Below the pieces are notes generated by a model that searched no databases, was not told where the DNA came from, and worked only from the letters and a program-made list of their open reading frames with translations. Source: Gammaproteobacteria bacterium (GTDB lineage Bacteria; Pseudomonadota; Gammaproteobacteria; Xanthomonadales; SZUA-36). Taken from it: DNA of 64,000 nucleotides. Location of the stretch: the NCBI GenBank assembly GCA_021772915.1, contig JAJFLB010000023.1, forward strand, positions 186,001-250,000. Direction: 5' to 3'. This document shows, piece after piece, positions 17,160 through 25,684 of this stretch. Position numbers and translations under genes: made by a program. Every line of letters begins with the position of its first letter. The first letter of the stretch is position 1.

Positions 17160-18407
17160 GTGAACGGATATGCACCCGATGAACACAATATTTCGAATAC
17201 TGCCTTCCTCAAAGGTTTAGGCAAAGCACTTTTAGCTCTGACTGTCAGCGCTCTAATTCTAATACCCGCGTTTCTGACATTGCGCCCCCATGCCACACCA
17301 TCAGATACCCGGGAAGTAGTTTTTCCCGGCAATGAATTCACGGTCATTCTCGGTAGTGCAAAAGCATCCTCCACTGCCCTTGAGATAGTCGAGTTATCAG
17401 AAGACAAAAGAGCAGTCCTTTCAAATTTGTTTATAAACTTCAAGGCCGATGATTACCCTTTTATTAGCTATCGAATAAACAACGCCAATCCGGGAACATC
17501 CATAGTCTTGTTTTGGAGGACCGCGCAGGACCCAAATGAAGTCATCTCTACGCCCCTGTACTGGGGTGGTGATAAACCGACCTCCATAAACATGGCCAAG
17601 CATCAACAATGGCGAGGTAACATCACAGAACTGGGGCTGGGTATCGATGGGGATTTGCGTGATCAACCCCTTATTGTAGAGAAATTGACATTAGCACCAT
17701 ACTCCTGGGGCGCCGTATTATCGACTATCTGGTCGGAATGGACGGCATTTCGCGATTGGGACCAAAGTTCGATCAACAATCTGCCGGGCACACCCGGAAA
17801 CCCCGTTTTATCACCCACTGTGGCGGCTGCTGCATGGGCCGGGCTTGCACTTCTTTTATTGGCGTCTACCTATTTGTTTACCAAAGCCCATAGTTTCATT
17901 GGCTATGGGGCAGCCGTTCTTATCCCCTGGATATCATTGGACCTTTTGTGGCAGGGGGAGCTGAACACACAACTTGTTGAGACCAAGTTTCTGTTTGCGG
18001 GTAAGACTCAACATGAGAAACATTTGGCAGACTGGGATGCCGATATCTATCAATATGCACAATACCTTAAGAACGAAGTACTGCCGGAGCCTGGGTTCAG
18101 GCTATTTGTTTTTGATGAGCAGTCGCTAGACTCAGAATACAAGAAATTAAAAACACTCTACTACCTCATGCCTCACAATTCTTATCCAGCACATCAGTGG
18201 TTTCCAGCACATCAGTGGTTCCTGCCAGAAAAACATATGAGTGACGTAGATTATGTCCTTTTTCTAGGAAAAGTAGTCAGGATACCTTACCTCCCCGACC
18301 AGAAGATATTGCAATGGACCAATGACCAATCGCTACCTGTAACACTAATTGATACCCACCCCTCCGGCACTGTCTTTAAAGTATCAACATCCAAACCAAA
18401 TGACTGA
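17160..18407 (+). CDS. Membrane-associated protein of unknown function, polysaccharide locus
   Basis: 415 residues; not recognised. It has a hydrophobic segment at about residues 22-40 (ALLALTVSALILIPAFLTL), a probable periplasmic region of about 180 residues, then two adjacent hydrophobic segments (AAAWAGLALLLLASTYLF and GYGAAVLIPWISLDLLW), and a C-terminal region of about 140 residues. Start GTG at 17160 follows GGCGGAG at nine bases. A perfect in-frame duplication gives PAHQWFPAHQWF near residue 344. It overlaps the next gene, a GT-C-like transferase, by 8 bases, so the two proteins probably work together. The gene points opposite to its neighbours on the left and is flanked by transposase relics. 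Confidence 0.7.
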   Translation: MNGYAPDEHNISNTAFLKGLGKALLALTVSALILIPAFLTLRPHATPSDTREVVFPGNEFTVILGSAKASSTALEIVELSEDKRAVLSNLFINFKADDYPFISYRINNANPGTSIVLFWRTAQDPNEVISTPLYWGGDKPTSINMAKHQQWRGNITELGLGIDGDLRDQPLIVEKLTLAPYSWGAVLSTIWSEWTAFRDWDQSSINNLPGTPGNPVLSPTVAAAAWAGLALLLLASTYLFTKAHSFIGYGAAVLIPWISLDLLWQGELNTQLVETKFLFAGKTQHEKHLADWDADIYQYAQYLKNEVLPEPGFRLFVFDEQSLDSEYKKLKTLYYLMPHNSYPAHQWFPAHQWFLPEKHMSDVDYVLFLGKVVRIPYLPDQKILQWTNDQSLPVTLIDTHPSGTVFKVSTSKPND

Positions 18408-19809
18408 CCCAATATCATTTGTGGGCCTAATCACGTCATTGCTGCTTCCCTGGCTGCTTGGAAGTATCTGGACGTATTGGTTACTATGTAAATCTGGTCG
18501 TTGGAATATATTCGTTATTTTGGGTCACGGTTATCTAGCCGGACTTTTCATTACGACTGTAATTATCAGACTATGGAATCTGGCGGGAATCCCTCTACAT
18601 TTTTGGGGCTTGACAACAACAGTCCTTGTACTCGCCGTTTGTGGCTTGTTTGCAATTCGATTCAAAAGACCCTGTGTTGCGATCGCACAAAGGTCCCACA
18701 CACTAAAGCAATGGGAAATTGCTGTCATCACAGCGCTTCTGGTATTGATCGCCTACCGATACATTACCATCGCTCAGGAAATAGCCCTACGCCCCCTTTT
18801 TCCTTGGGATGCCTGGTCGCAATGGGCACCCAAAGCGATTGTCTGGTACAACAATAAAGAGGTCACTCCTTTTGTCGACCTGGGGCCGTGGTTGGCACAA
18901 AAGGATGCTGCATATCACTACATAAACACGTGGAACTACCCACTCACCGTTCCATTGATTCAACTGTGGGGCATGCTCGGAGCGGGAACGAGTGATCACA
19001 CCTTGATATATCTTCCGTGGCTGTTGGTGATTTTATCACTTGGCCTAGCAGTTTATGGCCATCTCAGACTATCCGGACCGTGTATTCTGAAAGCTACGCT
19101 GGCATGTTATTTTTTATTGAACATGCCATATATCAATGTTCACACAGCACTGGCGGGATATGCAGACATTTGGCTTGCCACGGCATTTGGTCTGGCGACC
19201 TTCGCACTGCATGAGTGGAAAGAGACAAGGCAGTGGTCATATGGAATTCTTTCTGTTTTCTTCGCGATCGCCTGTATTCAGCTAAAAGGCCCGGGCATAA
19301 TACTTGGGGTTGTAGTTATTTCAGTAATTTCCATATATCTGATTAAATTCAGTTTCAAGACATACATGGGTCTTGGCTTGGCCTTAATCGGCGCATTTGC
19401 CTATGCCTTAGTGAATGGAATACAGATTGACATCCCGCTCCTGGGCACTCTTGCGCTGACCAAGGAGTTAGTTCAATTACCGCATCTTGGCACTTTTGCA
19501 ATAACTTACCACCCGGTCCATGCTGTGTTCCTGAACTCACTTTTTGATATGCTCAATTGGAACATGCTGTGGTATTTGCTCGCGCTGATAGCTGTACTAA
19601 AAATAATCAGGGTCGAATTTTCAACTACTCCGACCCCTTTGCTGGTCTCAATTCTTTTTGTTATGTTGCTTTATGCTTTCGTTTTTAGTTTTACAGGTAA
19701 TTATGTATATGCCGAAATCGGCACACTGCAAAATCGAGTGCTAATTTACTTGATGCCTTCAGTGGTCTTTTATATATTCGTAACCACTACTGTCCGGAAT
19801 TTCCGGTGA
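18400..19809 (+). CDS. GT-C/PMT-type membrane glycosyltransferase-like protein
   Basis: About 469 residues with ten or more transmembrane segments. The track start at 18349 is a TTG inside the previous gene; ATG at 18400 overlaps its stop. After the first segments comes a loop with PLFPWDAWSQWAPKA, where acidic and aromatic residues fit the first extracytoplasmic loop of GT-C enzymes (ArnT/GT39-like), and later ALAGYADIWLATAF. Such proteins transfer sugars from polyprenyl-phosphate donors on the periplasmic side. The call rests on topology and the loop. A Wzy-type polymerase is an alternative, since no other polymerase is visible in the island. Confidence 0.65.
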   Translation: MTDPISFVGLITSLLLPWLLGSIWTYWLLCKSGRWNIFVILGHGYLAGLFITTVIIRLWNLAGIPLHFWGLTTTVLVLAVCGLFAIRFKRPCVAIAQRSHTLKQWEIAVITALLVLIAYRYITIAQEIALRPLFPWDAWSQWAPKAIVWYNNKEVTPFVDLGPWLAQKDAAYHYINTWNYPLTVPLIQLWGMLGAGTSDHTLIYLPWLLVILSLGLAVYGHLRLSGPCILKATLACYFLLNMPYINVHTALAGYADIWLATAFGLATFALHEWKETRQWSYGILSVFFAIACIQLKGPGIILGVVVISVISIYLIKFSFKTYMGLGLALIGAFAYALVNGIQIDIPLLGTLALTKELVQLPHLGTFAITYHPVHAVFLNSLFDMLNWNMLWYLLALIAVLKIIRVEFSTTPTPLLVSILFVMLLYAFVFSFTGNYVYAEIGTLQNRVLIYLMPSVVFYIFVTTTVRNFR

Positions 19810-19890
19810 ATGTGCGGCAATAGCTGACGCCGCACAGGCACGCGCCATCGACGGATCAACACGACAGGAAGATTTAGACCGCCCCAAATC

Positions 19891-20637
19891 ATGACTGACA
19901 TCACCATTATCACTCCAGTCTGGAACAACGCGGAAACCATCGAACACAACATTCGCTCGATTGCGGACCAAAGCGTATCGAGCCAGCACATATTAGTAGA
20001 TGGGGCATCAACCGACGGCACCCTGGAGATCATCCGGCACCAACAATTACCTGGTTCCGTCATTATCAGTGAACCCGACAAAGGCATGTATGACGCGATA
20101 AACAAGGGGCTCAAACAAGCCAAAGGAGACATCGTCGGCATCCTGAATGCCGATGATTACTACCCGACCGATAACGTACTAGAGCTAGTGCAAGAGACAT
20201 TCACCGACCCTGACATTGACGCCTGTTACGGCGATCTGATTTACGTGGAGCGACACAACACAGACAAGATAGTGCGTAACTGGAAATCGGGATACTACAA
20301 CCGACACAAGTTCTACTCAGGCTGGATGCCACCCCACCCCACATTTTTTATACGAAGAAAACTATATGAACAATTTGGAGGATTCCGACTGGATCTGGGA
20401 TCGGCTGCAGACTACGAACTGATGTTGCGGATGCTATTGAAGCACCAAACCAAAACGGCTTATATTCCGCAGGTATTAGTGCATATGAGGAATGCAGGGG
20501 TGAGTAATGTTAGCCATGTAAACCGCCTCAGAGCGAACCGGTTTGATCGTCAGGCATGGAGGGTTAATGAAATAAGGCCAAGGCCGTGGACTTTGTTGGC
20601 AAAACCACTACGGAAAATTGGTCAGTGGCTTTTGTAA
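19891..20637 (+). CDS. Family 2 glycosyltransferase (WcaE-like)
   Basis: 248-residue GT2 enzyme. ITIITPVWNNAETIEHNI opens the Rossmann-like domain, HILVDGASTDGT follows, then PDKGMYDAINKGL, the metal-binding ILNADDYY (D-D motif) and HPTFFIRR with DYELMLRML. The last two segments are typical of colanic-acid WcaE-like transferases. It is the last gene of the plus-strand three-gene cassette, 81 bases after the GT-C gene. The enzyme uses a nucleotide sugar in the cytoplasm; donor and acceptor are unknown. Confidence 0.92.
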   Translation: MTDITIITPVWNNAETIEHNIRSIADQSVSSQHILVDGASTDGTLEIIRHQQLPGSVIISEPDKGMYDAINKGLKQAKGDIVGILNADDYYPTDNVLELVQETFTDPDIDACYGDLIYVERHNTDKIVRNWKSGYYNRHKFYSGWMPPHPTFFIRRKLYEQFGGFRLDLGSAADYELMLRMLLKHQTKTAYIPQVLVHMRNAGVSNVSHVNRLRANRFDRQAWRVNEIRPRPWTLLAKPLRKIGQWLL

Positions 20638-20711
20638 GCCCGCCAGAAATTAAAGGCGGTTAGAAGAAGAGTTTTCCATTAGTGAGGAGATTCTACGATG
20701 AAAAAGTCACG

Positions 20712-20923
20712 TTAGACATAAAGCCAGATTCGTTTGAGGGCCAACAGATGCTCAGCCGAGATATATACAGGCTTACTACCGTCGCGTCGTTTTACGCGTG
20801 GGTTACTGCGTTGATTCAGTAGCCGGATAGCGTATTTACGGTGATATCCGTAAACCACTCAAAATTCGTCGAGAATGCCGCCCGTTTGAACTCCGAATCA
20901 TATTTCCTGCTTTGTCTTTTCAT
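20712..20923 (-). pseudogene. Transposase relic (N-terminal part)
   Basis: The 280-base gap after the GT2 gene holds two matching frames on the minus strand. One begins MKRQSRKYDSEFKRAA, like the start of IS3-type OrfA. After a frame change comes LDEF, a stop, then GYHRKYAIRLLNQ and, further on, EHLLALKRIWLY. The second stretch resembles the N-terminal DNA-binding part of an integrase-type transposase (G-Y-x-R-K-x-A-I-R-L-L-N). Stops, a frameshift and missing halves show it is dead. Its ATG overlaps the stop of the sugar transferase gene. With the relic at 16742 it brackets the plus-strand cassette. Confidence 0.68.
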
Positions 20924-22500
20924 TTAGCACCTCGTTTTGGATCACTACCATGATCCTTAACGCGGTGCTTGGTATCGTGGGGGGAGAGCACAATTTTCAG
21001 GGCAGGCGCAGGGTTGCGGGACTGGAGGTCGTGAGATAGGCAGTCGTCTTCTTGCATGAGCTGTTCAGAATGCTTGGTCGTGGAGGTATCTTCAGTAGGA
21101 GGCGTACGTGAAGAGCTTATAGGTGAGAGGAAAGACGTCTCACTAATGAATATCCTCTTGGTCGTCTTAAGAAGGATCCCAAGGTCAAGCGCAAAGGAAA
21201 GGTTTTTGACATAGTAGAGGTCGTAGCGAAGCTTCTCCTTAGAGTCTTCTGGACCAGATGTGGCCTTGAAGTTTACCTGAGCCCACCCCGTGATGCCCGG
21301 TTGCACAAGGTGGCGAAGATGATAATGTGGAACGTGTTTCTCCAGGACTTCGACTTCTTCCAGCCACTCGGGACGTGGTCCAACGAGAGACATTTCCCCT
21401 ACAAAAACGTTCCAAAACTGTGGTAACTCGTCAAGGCGTAATCGGCGTAGGACGCTCCCCCAGGACGTGATAGTAACATTCGTTTTGCCCGTGTTGAATG
21501 GACCGTTTTCGTCGGAGCCCTCTTCCATAGTTCGAAATTTCCAAATCACAAATTTCTGACCCTTATATCCCAGGCGATGTTGACCGTATAAAGGGTTGCG
21601 AATTCCTGTTAGTCGAGAGATTGTTGCGATAACTATCATCGGCAATATAAAGGTAATTAGACCCAGTGTAGCCATCGCCACATCAAGCCATCGTTTAAGA
21701 ACGAGGTATGTCCGCCGTTGCCGTGCGAGAATATTAGCCAAGAGCCATTCTGGTCGCGCCGCGTGATCAGGGGGAATTTTCCCATAAAGAGTTTCGTAGA
21801 AATCGATATCAGTCAGGACAGGGATATCGTCGGCTATGGCAGCTGCAAAAATTGCTCTGAATCTTTCTGGGCTGTTCTCCAGTGTTTCGTGTGTGATAAC
21901 AATAATGTCTGTAAACTCACGCAGGCCATCGGTTGGTCGGTAAGAGGGACGCCATTGGCTTAAATCCCAGGTTTGCGCATTCATTAATCCATGATCCGAT
22001 GATATGGGTTTGAATCCTAGTTGTGGATGGGCAATGAGGTCTTCGCGAATCTCGGCAAGAATTTCGTTTTCGCTCAGGAACCAGATTCTCTGGGCCATTA
22101 AATTTGAGGAAAATAGTCTAACCCAGAAATGACGCCACATAAGAAAGCAGGCGTGTGCAAAGATTGCAGCTAGAAGCAACTGAGTTTTCGGAGTCAAGTC
22201 ATGAAATGGCGATAGCGCATAGAATAAAGCAATTCCAAGCAGGGTGTTGACTGCAAAAGCCCCAACTGAGTCCCGGAGTAGAGAAATAAGATTGCGCATT
22301 GCTCGGAATTCATACAATCCGAGTGTGTATATCGTGAGAATCCAAACCAAAAAGACGGGGCTAAACGCAACAACGTGTTTGAGGAAAAATTGTCCGTTGA
22401 CAACTGAGAGATCTCGGACGGACATCGCTATCCAAAGCGAGGCGTAACAGATCGCCAGATCGCCCAAAACTAATACGGTTTTCCTTTTCGAAGTTACCAT
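20920..22500 (-). CDS. Polyprenyl-phosphate glycosyl-1-phosphate transferase (WbaP/WcaJ-like)
   Basis: About 526 residues. The N-terminal membrane domain has four to five segments and is followed by a CoA-binding-like region. A further hydrophobic segment (VAMATLGLITFILPMIVIA) leads into the catalytic domain with WKFRTM, LRLDELPQFWNV, MSLVGPRPE, HLVQPGITGWAQV and RYDLYYVKN. Such enzymes start glycan assembly by moving a sugar-1-phosphate to undecaprenyl phosphate. The ATG at 22500 is preferred to the track's TTG three codons upstream. The last 70 or so residues are hydrophilic and not family-like, and the stop overlaps a transposase relic, so this tail may be read through insertion-sequence DNA. 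Confidence 0.92.
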   Translation of the reverse strand: MVTSKRKTVLVLGDLAICYASLWIAMSVRDLSVVNGQFFLKHVVAFSPVFLVWILTIYTLGLYEFRAMRNLISLLRDSVGAFAVNTLLGIALFYALSPFHDLTPKTQLLLAAIFAHACFLMWRHFWVRLFSSNLMAQRIWFLSENEILAEIREDLIAHPQLGFKPISSDHGLMNAQTWDLSQWRPSYRPTDGLREFTDIIVITHETLENSPERFRAIFAAAIADDIPVLTDIDFYETLYGKIPPDHAARPEWLLANILARQRRTYLVLKRWLDVAMATLGLITFILPMIVIATISRLTGIRNPLYGQHRLGYKGQKFVIWKFRTMEEGSDENGPFNTGKTNVTITSWGSVLRRLRLDELPQFWNVFVGEMSLVGPRPEWLEEVEVLEKHVPHYHLRHLVQPGITGWAQVNFKATSGPEDSKEKLRYDLYYVKNLSFALDLGILLKTTKRIFISETSFLSPISSSRTPPTEDTSTTKHSEQLMQEDDCLSHDLQSRNPAPALKIVLSPHDTKHRVKDHGSDPKRGAK

Positions 22501-22661
22501 TTGTCCCAAAACCCTATCAGAATGGCCAATTGGTGTCTTGCGTAATTAAAGTTAAGTATAATTTCGATAGAATGACTATTCTACTGAATAAGCGGAAATA
22601 AGTGGCTTGCTTGACGGCAGGAGTAACTGCTTTCTTCTCGGGAAATGGTTTAAATTTTAGA

Positions 22662-22691
22662 GTTCCCGACGAATGAATTCGTCGGTCCTAC
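22662..22691 (-). repeat. REP-like palindrome (single copy)
   Basis: A 30-base element in the 270-base gap before the TonB receptor gene: GTTCCCGACGAA, a short centre, TTCGTCGGTCCTAC. Read on the minus strand it begins GTAGGACCGACGAA. The arms pair as CCGACGAA/TTCGTCGG. It belongs to the dispersed family described for 25234-25662. Confidence 0.85.
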
Positions 22692-22769
22692 GGTCACTTT
22701 CGTGCCACATGCTGACCAGCGGTGCCGGTTTTGGCACGCCGGACAGATTCTAATCTGACCCGCCCAATT

Positions 22770-25142
22770 TCAGAACCTGTAATTAAAAATAATCCCCTGC
22801 GTAGAAGGATTATTCCAGTTCGCTTGCAACGTCGTAATGTCGGGGCGGGCCGCCGGGTTGTACACCCTGGCCCAGTTCAGGGTTGCCTCATCACTGTGAT
22901 TAAGAAAATAAAACTGAATCTGAAAATTACTGCTCGCCACGTCCCATATCAACCTGAAATCAGTCCGCGTATGAGAATCCTGCCGGACACCCGCAAGGTT
23001 GATGTCGTTGGCATAATAATCACTGGCATAGGTGCCCTGCAGGTACGGCGTCAGTGTTCCCCAGTTATCAAAACTGAAAGTGTAAGAAGTCTGCAAACCG
23101 ATCACCCACTCCGGTGAAAGCGCCGGGTGCCAACCGTTAAACGAGAGCGAATCACCCTGCGTGTGACCGGGTATATCCCCCAGGCCGGCCAGGTTCGGTG
23201 CCTGGTACTCTCCAAAAGTCGCGTCCGTATATGCAATATTTGTAGCCAGCTTCCACTTTGGTGTGGGTGACCACTGAATTTCAGCCTCGACACCCTTGGC
23301 CTCCACGGCACCGCCATTGCCAGTATATTCAGTGGCTTCAGGCGAACCTGGAAAAGGTAAGTTCAGAAAAGACTGCGACTGCACATCCTTGAAGTCGTTG
23401 TACCAGACCGACAGGTTGAGTCGCACGGCACCGTCTGCCAAACTGCCCTTTACGCCAATTTCATAGGCCGACAATTCTTCGGGCTCCCAGGTCGGATTAA
23501 CACGCGGAGCCGAGTTGTTGCCACCGGCCACGTAGCCGGTCGAGGCCGAGACATAGCTCATCAACTGCTCGTTAATCTGGTATTCCAAGGCGGCTTTCCA
23601 CAGGATATCGTCCCAGCTGCCCTCTTCACCCGTTTTCAGCGTCTTGCTCTCGTCGTTCCAACGCAGGCCACCGGTAACCGTAAAACGATCACCGAATGCA
23701 TAGCTGACTTGCCCAAATGCTGCCTGAGTATCGGTCAGAAAGTCTCCCTTCACATCCCAGGCAGGTTGTGAAAGCACACCTTTGTTTGCCTCCAGCCAGC
23801 CCCAGTCCGCTTCGCGGTCAGACACGTAAAGCCCCAATAGCCAGTCAAACGCACCGCCTCCATTGCCTGATATACGTAGTTCACTGGACCAGTAGGTATC
23901 CCGGGTGTTCCAACCCACAAAGTCACTGCTGGTGAACTCACCCTGGTCACTAAAATCACTGTCATAGGTTTGCTCGCTTTCGAATCGGCTGTAGTTGCTG
24001 AGCCATTGCAGACTGGCGAAGCCCATGTCCCAATTCAGGTCAACCGTATTGACCTCGTGTTCGGACTGGGCCGCGGAAATGTAGTTTCGAAATACACTCC
24101 AGGGACCCAGATCCGGGATAATGCCGGCCGGTGCAAATTGATGACCGGGTTTTAGTTCGCCATCAACATATGCGCCGATTTGCTGATACCCCCAGGGGGC
24201 CGTTCCCGTTCCATTTTCATCCTGGAATTTTCTCCACACGAGAACACTGAAGCGATCATTGGGTTGCCACAGCAGACTGGTGCGCAATGTTTGTTCTTTG
24301 CGATCGTTGAGGTCGTCTGAGTCAGGTTCAAGGGTGAAGTTGCCGATCCAGCCCGAACGACTTTCAGACAAACCCGCCATGCGTAGCGCCAGTGTGTCGG
24401 TGATCGGAATATTGAGTGTCAGACGCCAACGTGTTTTATCCGGAATACTGTTTTCACCCTCGGCGTAGCCGTAAAACCCCTCAAACGTGGGCGCATTCGT
24501 GACAATGCTGACAGCACCTGCATAAGCATGCTGACCAAAGCTGGTTACCTGTGGTCCACGTAGTACTTCGATATGATTGACATCCAGAAAGGACTCAAAC
24601 CGCGTGGTTGAGGTTGGGATGTATATCCCGTCCTCGAATACGCCCACCACCGAGTCAGCCTCTGGACCGATGCTGTTGGTCCTGGCGCCACGCATGGACA
24701 ACCGGACATCCTGACCGGTTTGTCCGTAACGCAATCCCGGCGTGAGATACTCCAGACGTGAGAGGTCTTCAACACCGCCCAGCGCCAGTTGTTCCGCACT
24801 CAAACGAGTAATGGATGCGGGTAATTCAGAGCCCGCCGGCATAGGCGTCCCTCTGACAGCTTTCTCCCTCGTTGCACCAGCGGCGGGTGAACCGCTGTGT
24901 GCTTTCGCGACAGCTATCTTTTGACTGTTCGCAAATTCATTTTTGGCCGCTTCCAGTTCAGATTCCAAACCCGAAATGGTTTGCCTGGCATTCTTGAGCT
25001 GTGCTTCCAGATTGCTGATCTTGGCCTGCATTGCTTCCTCGCGTGCACTCAGGGTCGAATCGGCTGGCTCCGACGCATTAATTGGCTCGACCACAAAGGT
25101 CAGCACCATGATAGCCAGCAATAAAAACAAAGATGGTCGCAT
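22770..25142 (-). CDS. TonB-dependent outer membrane receptor with N-terminal coiled coil
   Basis: About 790 residues. A signal peptide (MRPSLFLLLAIMVLTFVV) is followed by a heptad-like coiled coil of about 50 residues (AQLKNARQTISGLESELEAA), then the plug domain (ITRLSAEQLALGGVEDLSRL, IEVLRGPQVTSFGQHAYAGAVSIV) and a long beta-barrel ending NPSTQGIIFNYRF with terminal Phe. The ATG at 25142 has GGGAG seven bases upstream; the track's TTG start is five codons earlier. Plug wording (RGPQ, YAGAVSI) is like the FecA/catecholate-type and uncharacterised receptors. A coiled coil ahead of the plug is unusual. No substrate gene lies nearby, so the ligand is unknown. Confidence 0.9.
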   Translation of the reverse strand: MRPSLFLLLAIMVLTFVVEPINASEPADSTLSAREEAMQAKISNLEAQLKNARQTISGLESELEAAKNEFANSQKIAVAKAHSGSPAAGATREKAVRGTPMPAGSELPASITRLSAEQLALGGVEDLSRLEYLTPGLRYGQTGQDVRLSMRGARTNSIGPEADSVVGVFEDGIYIPTSTTRFESFLDVNHIEVLRGPQVTSFGQHAYAGAVSIVTNAPTFEGFYGYAEGENSIPDKTRWRLTLNIPITDTLALRMAGLSESRSGWIGNFTLEPDSDDLNDRKEQTLRTSLLWQPNDRFSVLVWRKFQDENGTGTAPWGYQQIGAYVDGELKPGHQFAPAGIIPDLGPWSVFRNYISAAQSEHEVNTVDLNWDMGFASLQWLSNYSRFESEQTYDSDFSDQGEFTSSDFVGWNTRDTYWSSELRISGNGGGAFDWLLGLYVSDREADWGWLEANKGVLSQPAWDVKGDFLTDTQAAFGQVSYAFGDRFTVTGGLRWNDESKTLKTGEEGSWDDILWKAALEYQINEQLMSYVSASTGYVAGGNNSAPRVNPTWEPEELSAYEIGVKGSLADGAVRLNLSVWYNDFKDVQSQSFLNLPFPGSPEATEYTGNGGAVEAKGVEAEIQWSPTPKWKLATNIAYTDATFGEYQAPNLAGLGDIPGHTQGDSLSFNGWHPALSPEWVIGLQTSYTFSFDNWGTLTPYLQGTYASDYYANDINLAGVRQDSHTRTDFRLIWDVASSNFQIQFYFLNHSDEATLNWARVYNPAARPDITTLQANWNNPSTQGIIFNYRF

Positions 25143-25233
25143 GAAAGTCTCCCGCAAAAGTCCAACGCGCAGTGGCTTTGCAGTGTAGCAGTTTCATGTG
25201 GTTTATCGATACGTTATTCAGGCACAGAGCTGG

Positions 25234-25662
25234 GTAGGACCGACGACAAATTCGTCGGGAACTGCTCCCGACCGGCGGGTTGGTTGCGTGAAAGACCAGT
25301 TCCCGACCAGCAAGCTGGTCAGTCCTACAAAAACCCCTCCACCCGTAGGACCGACGACAAATTCGTCGGGAACCGTTCCCGACCGGCGGGTTGGTTGCGT
25401 GAAAGGCCGGTTCCCGACCAGCAAGCTGGTCAGTCCTACAAAAACCCCTCCACCCGTAGGACCGACGAATTCATTCGTCGGGAACTGTTCCCGACCGGCG
25501 GGTTGGTTGCGTGAAAGACCAGTTCCCGACCAGCAAGCTGGTCAGTCCTACAAAAGCCCCTCCACCCGTAGGACCGACGACAAATTCGTCGGGAACTGTT
25601 CCCGACCGGCGGGTTGGTTGCGTGAAAGACCAGTTCCCGACCAGCGAGCTGGTCGGTCCTAC
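25234..25662 (-). repeat. Tandem array of four REPIN-like inverted repeat pairs
   Basis: Four near-identical units start at 25234, 25345, 25456 and 25568 (periods 111, 111 and 112 bases). Each begins GTAGGACCGACGA and ends in CCTAC, so it is a pair of GTAG-headed palindromes in inverted orientation, about 95 bases, separated by a 16-17 base spacer (AAACCCCTCCACCC). Within each unit a centre CCGACCGGCGGGTTGGTTG is conserved. GTAG-headed palindromes in inverted pairs match the REPIN type mobilised by RAYT transposases. The array fills the gap between the TonB gene and algC. The ORFs called across it are artefacts. Confidence 0.85.
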
Positions 25663-25684
25663 AGGAACTCCAATTTACGATGTC

